Below, piece by piece: positions 1 to 6,228 of a DNA stretch of 8,389 bases. The notes below the pieces were generated by a model, which had not been told where the DNA came from, did not search any database, and saw only the letters and a program-made list of their open reading frames with translations. A program made the position numbers and the translations under genes. The first letter of the stretch is position 1. Every line of letters begins with the position of its first letter. The DNA comes from JBGOTP01 sp041476545 (GTDB lineage Bacteria; Acidobacteriota; Vicinamibacteria; Vicinamibacterales; CAVVIG01), in assembly GCA_041476545.1 (NCBI GenBank), contig JBGOTP010000233.1, positions 1 through 8,389 of the forward strand. The letters run 5' to 3'.

Positions 1-2
1 AC

Positions 3-662
3 GTGCGGCTCGAGTCGCGCAGCCATGTCAATGCCCCAGGCGTCCCTGCTGGTGGTGTGTTCTGGCGGACGACGCTCGGTGACCGAAACTTGTCGAGCAT
101 CACGCAGGTCGGTCTCGTGAACAACCTCAACGACGCGATGGCGTGGGGCCTGTTCCCGCTGGTCTTCAGTGCCGCCAACCTCGACCTCAGGCAGATCGGC
201 TTGTTGGCCGCGCTCTATCCGGCCACGTGGAGTGTCGCGCAGCTCGCGACCGGTGCGTTGTCCGACCACATCGGCCGGAAGTGGCTCATCGTCGGCGGCA
301 TGATCGCGCAGGCGATCGCGATTGGGATCATCTGCGTCTCCGAGGCGATCACGGGCTTTGCGTGCGGCGCGATCCTCCTCGGCCTCGGCACGGCAGCGGT
401 CTACCCCACGTTGCTCGCCGCGATCGGCGACGTCGCCGCGCCGTCATGGCGCGGCGCCGCGATCGGCGCGTACCGATTCTGGCGCGACGCCGGCTACGCC
501 CTTGGCGCTCTGCTGGCAGGCTTCGGCGCTGACGCGCTCGGTCTCGACGGTGCTTTGTGGGTTGTCGCGGCACTGACGCTGGCGTCCGGACTGTTCGCCG
601 GGTGGCGCTTGAGCGAGACGCGCCACGTGGCGCTGCTCCGTGGCGCTCCCGGACACATTTGA
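3..662 (+). CDS. MFS transporter, C-terminal half (5' partial)
   Basis: This is the C-terminal half of a major facilitator superfamily permease, an inner-membrane secondary transporter. The frame is open to the window edge and the first codon seen (GTG at 3) is probably internal, because only about six hydrophobic segments are present where a full MFS protein of about 400 residues has twelve. Residues 83-93 (GALSDHIGRKW) match the conserved G-x-L-[SA]-D-x-x-G-R-[RK] loop, here the copy between TM8 and TM9. Hydrophobic helices follow at about residues 95-140 and 160-200. The protein ends in GAPGHI with TGA at 660-662, 31 bases before the ArsM-like methyltransferase, so co-transcription is likely. 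By position it could export a methylated or otherwise modified metalloid. That substrate is inferred from context, since nothing in the visible half defines it. Confidence 0.85.
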   Translation: MRLESRSHVNAPGVPAGGVFWRTTLGDRNLSSITQVGLVNNLNDAMAWGLFPLVFSAANLDLRQIGLLAALYPATWSVAQLATGALSDHIGRKWLIVGGMIAQAIAIGIICVSEAITGFACGAILLGLGTAAVYPTLLAAIGDVAAPSWRGAAIGAYRFWRDAGYALGALLAGFGADALGLDGALWVVAALTLASGLFAGWRLSETRHVALLRGAPGHI

Positions 663-693
663 CGATCACGGTCACAGAAACGGAGACATCGCG

Positions 694-1479
694 ATGGCTA
701 TCACCTGTCCTGTCGATCTCGACACGCTGCAGCTTCGACGCGAGATTCAGTCCATCTACGGCCGCGTCGCCGATGACCCGGGCGGGTCGTTCCATTTCCA
801 CCGGGGACCGGAGTATGCGGCGTCACGGTTGGGCTACGACCGGGCGGCGCTTGCCGCGTTGCCTGACGAGGCGACCGCGTCGTTCGCCGGCGTCGCGAAT
901 CCGCATCGCATCGCGCCCATGTTCGCCGGCGCGACGGTTGTGGACATCGGCTGCGGCGCGGGCATGGACCTGCTGCTGGCCGCCACCGCGGTTGGGCCGC
1001 AGGGCCACGCGATTGGCGTGGACATGACCGAGAACATGGCGGCGCGGGCGCGTGCCGGAGCGGCCGCGGCCGGACTGGCGAACGTCGAGGTCCGGCTTGG
1101 CGACGCGATGGACCTGCCGGTCGAATCCGGCAGCGTGGACTTCGTCATCTCGAACGGCGTCCTCAATCTCACGCCGGACAAGAGCCGGGCGTACGGAGAA
1201 GTGTTTCGCGTCCTCAAGCCGGGAGGCGCGTTCCTGTACGGCGACATCGTCCTCGGCGCCGAGCTCGACGAGTCGATCAGGCGCGATATCGATCTCTGGA
1301 CGGGTTGAATCGCCGGTGCTCTGCCGGCGGCAGAGCTACCCGTCGTGCTGGCCACCATCGGCTTCGAGCCGGTCGAGGTTCGCGACCGATTTGAGTGCTT
1401 CCTCGGAACGTCCAAGGAACGCACCGCGCGGAAGTATGGGGTCGTTGGCGTCAACGTGTATGCGGCGAAGCCGCGCTGA
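694..1479 (+). CDS. ArsM-like SAM-dependent methyltransferase, probable selenoprotein (TGA 1306-1308 read as Sec)
   Basis: Class I SAM methyltransferase of the arsenite-methyltransferase (ArsM/AS3MT) type. ATG at 694 follows GGAG at 682-685. Motif I is VVDIGCGAG (residues 82-90), the ribose-binding Asp is D110 in IGVDMTENM, and ISNGVLNLTPDK and FRVLKPGG follow at 152-178. The frame meets TGA at codon 205, after DIDLWTG. Reading on in the same frame gives IAGALPAAELP, a helix, GFEPVEVRDRFECF and KYGVVGVNVYAAKPR, then TGA at 1477-1479: exactly the normal family C-terminus. Related proteins have Cys at the TGA position (WTGCIAGAL; human AS3MT ECLGGAL, an As(III)-binding cysteine). A hairpin at 1315-1340 matches a bacterial SECIS. 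Full length is 261 residues. Two other As-binding cysteines of classical ArsM are absent (G156 in SNGV, V67 in GVANP), so the substrate could be another thiophilic element. A plain nonsense mutation is the alternative. Confidence 0.82.
1306..1308 (+). other. In-frame TGA predicted to encode selenocysteine (residue 205)
   Basis: The TGA lies between codons for DLWTG and IAGAL. No frame change is needed on either side, and homologous residues continue directly to a natural stop 57 codons later. The residue replaced is normally a cysteine, the usual signature of a Sec/Cys exchange. Confidence 0.8.
1315..1340 (+). promoter_or_regulatory. Candidate bacterial SECIS element of the ArsM-like gene
   Basis: Eight perfect pairs, GCTCTGCC (1318-1325) with GGCAGAGC (1329-1336), close a GGC loop (1326-1328). 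The stem extends by GGT (1315-1317) with ACC (1338-1340) around a bulged U at 1337. The loop begins 17 nt after the TGA and starts with G. Both agree with known bacterial SECIS hairpins, which lie inside the coding region just 3' of the UGA and present a G early in the apical loop to SelB. The codons GCT, GCA and CTA are less G/C-ending than the gene's norm and supply paired bases, hinting at selection on the RNA. No folding program was run. Confidence 0.72.
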
Positions 1480-1499
1480 TTTGCAAAGGGAGGAGACCC

Positions 1500-2339
1500 A
1501 TGAGCTCGATCACACCTGATTCGATCGCACCTGAAATGATCGCACTGAAATCCCGGCTGAAGGCCACGTGGATGGCCGGCGACTTCGGCCTGATCGCCAA
1601 ATCGTATGAACCAGGCGCGGCCGAGTTCGTCCGACGGCTGAGCCTGCCGGGCGGCGCGCGCGTGCTGGATGTTGCCTGCGGCACCGGCAACCTCGCGATC
1701 CCTGCCGCGCGGGCCGGCGCATCGGTGACCGGCGTCGACATCGCCCCGAATCTCCTGGAGCAGGCGCGATCGCGAGCGAAGGCGTCGGGCGTTACGGTCC
1801 GCTTCGACGAGGGCGACGCGGAGCAGTTGCCCTATGAGGACGGCAGCTTCGACACGGTCATCAGCATGTTCGGCGTGATGTTCGCGCCTCGTCCGGAGTT
1901 GGCGGCCGCCGAGTTGCTTCGCGTGTGCCGGAGCCGCGGGACGATCGCGTTGGCCACCTGGACCCCGTCGGGCTTTATCGGCCAGATGTTCAAGCTCATG
2001 GCCGGCCACGTGCCGCCGCCCGCCAACATGCCCTCACCGATAAAGTGGGGCGACGAGACGACGGTCCACGACCGGTTGGGGAATGGCGCGTCGGAACTGC
2101 GATGCACCAGACGGCAGATTGTGTTCACGTTTCCATTTGCCGGAGCCGAACTCGTCGAGTTCTGGCGGATGTACTACGGACCCACCAATAGGGCCTTCGA
2201 AGCGCTCAAAGCCGATGCCGGGAAGCACGCCGCGCTGCGGGGCGACCTCGAACGACTCTGGTCGGAACACAACCAAGCTGCGGACCGCACGACGCGTGTC
2301 GAGTCGGAGTACCTGGAGATCCTGGCAACGCGACGCTGA
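1500..2339 (+). CDS. Class I SAM-dependent methyltransferase (UbiE/COQ5-like)
   Basis: A 279-residue cytoplasmic methyltransferase of the Methyltransf_11/UbiE-like kind. The chosen start is ATG at 1500, preceded by GGGAGGAG at 1488-1495; the frame is open further upstream but that overlaps the preceding gene. Motif I is VLDVACGTG (55-63), the acidic SAM-ribose residue is D80 in GVDIAP, motif II is GDAEQLPYEDGSFDTV (105-120), and the post-core region LLRVCRSRGTIALATW (139-154) has RSRG where PGG is usual. The C-terminal part contains a long aromatic- and charge-rich helical region probably involved in substrate recognition. It begins 20 bases after the ArsM-like gene's stop and is probably in the same operon. 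The substrate cannot be read from sequence; the setting suggests a metalloid or a small thiol metabolite, which is inference. The N-terminus carries a short triplicated motif. Confidence 0.88.
   Translation: MSSITPDSIAPEMIALKSRLKATWMAGDFGLIAKSYEPGAAEFVRRLSLPGGARVLDVACGTGNLAIPAARAGASVTGVDIAPNLLEQARSRAKASGVTVRFDEGDAEQLPYEDGSFDTVISMFGVMFAPRPELAAAELLRVCRSRGTIALATWTPSGFIGQMFKLMAGHVPPPANMPSPIKWGDETTVHDRLGNGASELRCTRRQIVFTFPFAGAELVEFWRMYYGPTNRAFEALKADAGKHAALRGDLERLWSEHNQAADRTTRVESEYLEILATRR
1509..1553 (+). repeat. Three imperfect 15-bp tandem repeats at the methyltransferase N-terminus
   Basis: Units ATCACACCTGATTCG, ATCGCACCTGAAATG and ATCGCACTGAAATCC follow each other without gaps and encode ITPDS-IAPEM-IALKS (residues 4-18). 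The repeats stay in frame and lie before the first recognisable methyltransferase motif, so they probably reflect replication slippage in an unconstrained leader. Confidence 0.5.
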
Positions 2340-2375
2340 CCAAGCCCGGGAAGGGAGCATTGGAGCAACGGACGA

Positions 2376-3017
2376 ATGGGTGGACGATGTTGTGATGCGG
2401 CGGCGCGGCACTTTGATGCGACGGTCGCCGAAGAGGATCTCGCTCAGTATCGCGAGCGGGGCCTCGAGAAGCGGGCCAGATTGCTGATGGACGCGCTGCG
2501 GCGGTCCGGTGTGACCGGCCGCAGCGTGTTGGACATCGGATCAGGCGTCGGCGCGGTGAGCTTCGAGCTGCTCAAAGCCGGCGCCTCGCACGCGACCCTG
2601 TCCGAAGCGTCGCCGGCGTATCTGGCGGCCGCCAGGACCGAGGCCGCGCGGGCGGGCGTGAGCGACCGTCTCGACCTGATCGCGGGAGACTTCGTCGATA
2701 CGGTGAACGAGATTCCGGTCGCGGACATCGTCATCATGGACCGGGTCATCTGCTGCTATCCAGACTGGTCGCCGCTCCTCACCGCCGCCGCGAGCCGCGG
2801 TCGCGCCTTGTTGGGCCTGGTCTATCCGCGAGCGCGGCCCGACGTGCGACTGGTCATCGGCTTCGACAACTTCCGCCGCCGCCTGAAGGGCGATCTCTTT
2901 CGCGCGTTCGTGCATCCCCCCGCGGCCATGGAGGCAGCGTTGCGCTCCAGCGGCTGGCGGCTGGTGAGTCGCGAGGGCACGTTCGTGTGGCGCGTGGACC
3001 TCTTCGCGCGCGGCTGA
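2376..3017 (+). CDS. Class I SAM-dependent methyltransferase with N-terminal CC and DRVICCYPD motif
   Basis: A 213-residue methyltransferase. Motif I is VLDIGSGVG (51-59), followed by an acidic strand end (LSEASPAYLAAA) and AGDFVDTVNEIPVADIVIMD. The distinctive motif DRVICCYPDW follows, and the C-terminal strands end in WRVDLFARG. The N-terminus, MGGRCCD followed by FDATVAEEDLAQYRERG, agrees with a family of short methyltransferases often annotated only as methyltransferase-domain proteins, sometimes by loose likeness to Mg-protoporphyrin O-methyltransferase. ATG at 2376 is preceded by GGAG at 2362-2365, a somewhat long spacing of 10. The gap to the previous gene is 36 bases, so it is the third methyltransferase in a row. 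The paired cysteines at the N-terminus and in the YPD motif could ligate a soft metal, but that is a guess; substrate unknown. Confidence 0.85.
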   Translation: MGGRCCDAAARHFDATVAEEDLAQYRERGLEKRARLLMDALRRSGVTGRSVLDIGSGVGAVSFELLKAGASHATLSEASPAYLAAARTEAARAGVSDRLDLIAGDFVDTVNEIPVADIVIMDRVICCYPDWSPLLTAAASRGRALLGLVYPRARPDVRLVIGFDNFRRRLKGDLFRAFVHPPAAMEAALRSSGWRLVSREGTFVWRVDLFARG

Positions 3018-3029
3018 GTGGTAGTCGGT

Positions 3030-3057
3030 GCCCCCGGCTCTCTGGTAAGCTAGGGGC
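3030..3057 (+). promoter_or_regulatory. Hairpin or dyad covering the ribosome binding site of the Cys-rich gene
   Basis: GCCCC (3030-3034) pairs with GGGGC (3053-3057), and GGCT (3036-3039) pairs with AGCT (3048-3051, one G-U), across a single C/A mismatch and an 8-base loop. The right arm contains AGGGG (3052-3056), the apparent ribosome binding site for ATG at 3064. The element could be an RNA hairpin limiting translation or a regulator's dyad operator in DNA. It is a poor intrinsic terminator for the upstream methyltransferase because no T run follows. Confidence 0.4.
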
Positions 3058-3063
3058 AACATA

Positions 3064-3408
3064 ATGCGTCTCGAGCGGCCCCGGGGGATTCTGCGACTCA
3101 TTTGCGTGCTACTGCTGAGTTGGACGGCGGTGGACTTGGGTGCGTCCGGACTCTGCGCGCTGGATCGTGAGGACGCACCGCTGGTGTCCTCGGACCGAAA
3201 TGAAGTGGGGTCGGATTCGACTCCCACGCCCACTCCCCTGGCCGCGCACGTCGACGATTGCTTCTGCTGCTCACACTGCGTCAACCTGACGCACCTTCTG
3301 CCGCCCGTCACGCTGACGGTGGCGCCTGCTGCGCTGACACCGACAGCAGCGGATCAGCCTCGCCACATCGCGCGTCCGATGTACCACCCGCCCAAGACCT
3401 CGCGCTAG
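3064..3408 (+). CDS. Small exported cysteine-rich protein (DCFCCSHC motif)
   Basis: A 114-residue protein with a basic N-terminus and hydrophobic segment (residues about 9-30, ILRLICVLLLSW to GASGL) that reads as a signal peptide or membrane anchor. A Ser/Thr/Pro-rich linker (49-59) leads to H62-V-D-D-C66-F-C68-C69-S-H71-C72, a dense cluster of Cys and His suited to binding a soft or transition metal outside the cytoplasm. The remainder is Pro/Thr-rich and ends in HPPKTSR. It precedes the CzcC-type gene by about 70 bases, a position where small Cys-rich periplasmic proteins often lie in heavy-metal efflux operons. I do not recognise a named family. A role as periplasmic metal trap or sensor is inference. 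Confidence 0.72.
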   Translation: MRLERPRGILRLICVLLLSWTAVDLGASGLCALDREDAPLVSSDRNEVGSDSTPTPTPLAAHVDDCFCCSHCVNLTHLLPPVTLTVAPAALTPTAADQPRHIARPMYHPPKTSR

Positions 3409-3477
3409 GCCCCTCGTTTTCGTACCTCTCAATTTGTCGTCGTGAGTCCGCGATCGTCGCGGTTCGTCGAGGTGTGT

Positions 3478-4592
3478 ATGCGCATTGCTGTGGCTTTGCT
3501 GGCGCTCGCGTGCCCGTCGTGGGCGTGGGCACAGACCGTTCCAACGGACCTCTCCCTGCGCGGGGCGCTGGATCTCGCCGTTCAACGAAACCCCACGCTG
3601 GCGGCGGCCGGACAAGGGGTCGCCGCCGCCGAAGGTGCCGTCGTCACGGCGCGCCAGCGGCCCAACCCGGCCGTGACGTTCGAGACGTCAGGGCGCTCGT
3701 TCCTGTCGGCATCGCCCGTGCCCGACCAGCATGAGTTCTTCGTTCGCGTTGATCAGGACCTGGAGACAGCAGGACGCCGGCGACTGCGAACCCTGGGCGC
3801 TGAACAGGGCGTCGGGACCGCACAGGCTGACCTCGCCAATGTGCGGCGCCAACTCGAACTCGACGTGCGCCGGGCTTACTACGCCGTCGTGCTGGCCACG
3901 GTCAATCGCCGCGCAACGTCCGAGGCGCGCTCCTCGCCATCCTCAACGTGACCGATCTACGGCAGTCGTTCCGCCCCACCGACACGCTCACAGCGATGGA
4001 TGCCTCGGAGACCAAGGCCATAACGATGGCCGCGTCGATGGTCACCGGGCCGCTCCCAGACGCGACGATCGCCCAGCGTCCGGACGTGACCGCCGCCCGG
4101 TTGGCGGCACAGCAGGCGGACACGGCGACACGGCTGCAGCGCGCCCTGCGCACGCCATCGCCGACCATCGGCGGCGGCTACCGTCACGCGGATGGCCAGG
4201 CGTCGGCCATCGTCGCGGTCACCATGCCTCTGCCGCTGTTCAACCGGAATCAAGGAGAAGTGATCCGAGCCCAGGCTGAACAGCAACGCGTCCAATACGA
4301 GGCGGTCGTGGTCGAGCGGGCGGCCACGCTCGAGATTCAGCAGGCTCTCAACGCCGTTGAAATCAATCGCGAGCGGGTCGCTTATATCGAGCGTGAATGC
4401 CTGACGAGCGCCCGGGAATCCCGTGACGTGGTGCTCGCCTCGTACCGCCTCGGCGCGGCGAACCTCATCGACTTTCTCGACGCCCAGCGCGCCTTCCGCG
4501 ACACGCTGCACACGTACAACCAGGCGCTGTTCGAGCAGCGCGTCAGTGGCGCATCGCTCGTCGCGGCATTGGGCCTCGACGGGAGCCGGTGA
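3478..4592 (+). pseudogene. CzcC/TolC-type outer-membrane efflux protein, broken by internal deletion and frameshift
   Basis: Two pieces of one outer-membrane channel for an RND (CBA) heavy-metal efflux system lie in different frames. Piece one starts at ATG 3478 with GAGG at 3469-3472 and a signal peptide (MRIAVALLALACPSWAWAQ). It runs through SLRGALDLAVQRNPTLAAA and a helical stretch to RRAYYAVVLATVNRR near 3912, then drifts into nonsense to TGA 3949-3951. Piece two is recognisable from NVRGALLAILN (about 3915) and includes MPLPLFNRNQGEVIRAQAE and SYRLGAANLIDFLDAQRAF, the typical C-terminal repeat, to the stop at 4590-4592. Members of this family usually have about 50-65 residues between these points, completing the first helical hairpin; they are missing. 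The product as read cannot form a normal channel. A true deletion or an assembly error would look the same here. Confidence 0.85.
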
Positions 4593-5680
4593 CCGCTTCA
4601 TGCCTGTCCGAACCCCGGGATCCCCTATGCCAATCAAAACTGTCACTCTCCTCGGCGGCGCGGCACGGGGTTCTCATCAAGGGTGGCGCATTCATCGAGG
4701 CTCCAGCGCGATTGCGGGCGGTCGCCTTGGACAAGACCGGGACACTAACGGCCGGCAAACCGGAGGTCGTCGACATCGTCCCGCTGGAAGGGCACCCTGA
4801 GGCCGAACTCCTGCGCGCCATGGGCGCCGTCGAGGCGCACAGCGATCACCCGGTTGGACGCGCGATCGCGGCGTACATTCGCGGGCGAGGTATCGCGTTC
4901 ACGACGGCCGAGAACGTGCAGGCGTCGCCTGGACGAGGCGTGGTGGCCACACTCGAGGGCCGACAGTACTGGCTCGGCTCACATCGTCATCTGGAGGACC
5001 GTGGGCAGGACACTCCGGCGATCCATGAACAACTGGAGTCGCTGTCGTCGGCCGGTCGAACGGTCGTGATCATGGGCACCGACCACCACGTCTGCGGCTT
5101 CGTCACGCTCGCGGACGCGGTCCGCCCTGAATCGCGCCGGACGGTGGACGCGCTCCGCCGCGCCGGCGTGGAACATGTCGTCATGCTGACGGGCGACAAC
5201 CAGGCGACGGCGGATCGCATCGCGCAGGCCACCGGCATCGACGAGGTCCAGGCCGAACTGCTTCCGGCGGACAAGGTCACGGCGGTCGAGGCGCTCGTGC
5301 GCAAGTTCACCTACGTGGCCATGATTGGCGATGGCGTCAACGACGCCCCGGCCATGGGCCGCGCCACGATCGGGATTGCGATGGGCGCGGCCGGCAGTGA
5401 TACGGCCATCGAAGCCGCCGACATCGCGCTGATGTCCGACGACCTGTCGCGGCTGCCATGGCTCATCCGGCATTCGCGCCGGACGCTCGCGATCATCCGT
5501 CAGAACGTCGTGCTGTCACTGGGCGTGAAGGTGCTGTTTCTTCTGCTGACCCTGCTCGGTCACGCGAGCCTGTGGGCGGCCATCGCCGCTGACATGGGCG
5601 TGTCGCTCGCGGTCATTGCCAATGCCCTGCGGCTGCTTCGCGGCGGCGACCCGGGTACACCATCGGTGCCTTCTACCTGA
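4589..5680 (+). pseudogene. Zn/Cd/Pb-type P1B-ATPase, C-terminal catalytic half only, fused to foreign leader codons
   Basis: Residues 23 onward (AARHGVLIKGG, from 4655) match the stretch just before the phosphorylation site of heavy-metal P-type ATPases. Present are DKTGTLT (D48), the HP motif SDHP (87-88), MLTGDN (201-204), GDGVNDAP (247-254) and the last two membrane helices, with K314 in the first and D335-M-G in the second, the pattern of the Zn2+/Cd2+/Pb2+ subgroup (ZntA/CadA-like). Missing are any metal-binding N-domain, the first six membrane helices with the CPC/CPX site, and the actuator domain (TGE): roughly half the protein. The first 22 codons do not resemble an ATPase. The frame overlaps the CzcC stop (GTGA at 4589-4592). 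Without the transport helices it cannot move metal. The open frame is intact, so a soluble catalytic fragment could still be made. Confidence 0.85.
4600..4662 (+). pseudogene. Possible residual N-terminus of a lost gene (czcB position)
   Basis: Directly after the CzcC stop, ATG at 4600 or 4627 opens a frame different from the ATPase. The second start reads MPIKTVTLLGGA, like the start of an exported or anchored protein, and it loses sense at the ATPase junction near 4655-4662. In czcCBA loci the gene after czcC is the membrane-fusion adaptor czcB, so this may be all that is left of it. The identity is inferred from gene order only. Confidence 0.35.
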
Positions 5681-5704
5681 GCCGGCAAACGTTCGACGGC
5701 CGGC
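5681..5704. terminator. Possible bidirectional terminator hairpin between convergent genes
   Basis: GCCGGC (5681-5686) pairs with GCCGGC (5699-5704), and inside it CGT pairs with ACG around TCG with an AAA bulge. It starts at the base after the ATPase stop and lies in the 62-base gap facing the end of the minus-strand thioredoxin-like gene. No clear T run follows on either strand, so termination is uncertain. Confidence 0.35.
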
Positions 5705-5742
5705 GGCGACCGGTAGTAGCTCCTTTGAGACTCGATGAACAA

Positions 5743-6126
5743 TCAGGAGCCGATAACGGCTTTGAGTTTATCGACAATCGCGGCAGGGGTCGGAACTCCG
5801 CCCTTATAAACGCGTCAAGTGGGCTCGTTGTACGGCGGCCTCGGAACCGGCAACCCGAAGATATCGCGCCCCTTATGGAGCAGCGTCGGGGTGGGATAAC
5901 CCGTGCGGGCGTCAGTAGCTCCGAGGGTGCCGAGATCAACCATTTGATAGTTGGTCGACCATTTCAGCGTCTTCAACGCCGCATCAAGATTCGCCCGAAG
6001 CTTGTCCGTATTCATGCAGCCGTCGCGCGTGAGGAGCGTGAGTTCCTTCATGGAACGAGGTGGCGATGTTTGCGCGCTGGCGCACACGCCAAGCGCCACC
6101 CACAGCATCAGAAGCCCTCGTCTCAT
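5743..6126 (-). CDS. Small secreted thioredoxin-fold protein, probable selenoprotein (TGA 5817-5815 read as Sec)
   Basis: Read from ATG at 6126, a signal peptide (MRRGLLMLWVALGVCASA, residues 1-18) is followed by KELTLLTRDGCMNT, a first strand and CxxC-like site with a single cysteine (C37). GYPTPTLLHKGRDIFG (76-91) follows, whose YPTPTLL is like the cis-proline loop of thioredoxins. After PPYNEPT the frame meets TGA at codon 104. Reading on gives RVYKGGVPTPAAIVDKLKAVIGS and a TGA stop at 5745-5743: a natural last strand and helix that complete the fold. Full length is 127 residues. A SECIS-like hairpin lies 17 nt past the internal TGA. The likely role is an extracytoplasmic thiol/selenol redox protein in which C37 and Sec104 could form a selenenylsulfide. 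A longer GTG start at 6144 exists; no strong ribosome binding site is seen for either. The alternative is a truncated 103-residue protein. Confidence 0.78.
5787..5803 (-). promoter_or_regulatory. Candidate bacterial SECIS element of the thioredoxin-like gene
   Basis: Read on the minus strand, GGGCGG (5803-5798) pairs with CCG (5793-5791) and CCC (5789-5787) around a bulged A at 5790, enclosing the loop AGTT (5797-5794). The loop begins 17 nt after the TGA and has G as its second base, which fits the bacterial SECIS rules. The spacing is identical to the hairpin in the ArsM-like gene, and both have a single bulged base on the 3' side. Confidence 0.65.
5815..5817 (-). other. In-frame TGA predicted to encode selenocysteine (residue 104)
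   Basis: On the minus strand the TGA sits between codons for NEPT and RVYKGGV. The following 23 codons in the same frame have coding character and complete the domain before the next stop at 5745-5743. Confidence 0.75.
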
Positions 6127-6228
6127 TGGGTCATTCTGCCACACGCGACTCTCTTCGGTTCTGATTCTTCGAGCAGCCTGACGAGATCGGCCACATCCCG
6201 CAGGCGCGCCGGCGCATCGGCGAGGCGT

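Noticed and set aside
834..2009. A long minus-strand open frame opposite the first two methyltransferases.
   Set aside because: It is Arg/Ala/Ser-rich, spans two real genes and matches no family; typical antisense shadow in high-GC DNA.
2337..2378. The second and third methyltransferases are in the same frame, separated only by TGA at 2337-2339, so a recoded fusion is formally possible.
   Set aside because: Each is a complete methyltransferase, the intervening codons look non-coding, and a ribosome binding site precedes ATG 2376.
3948..4592. The second piece of the CzcC gene as an independent gene starting at GTG 3948.
   Set aside because: The homology extends upstream of the GTG (NVRGALLAILN) and there is no ribosome binding site or signal peptide; it is the rest of a broken gene.
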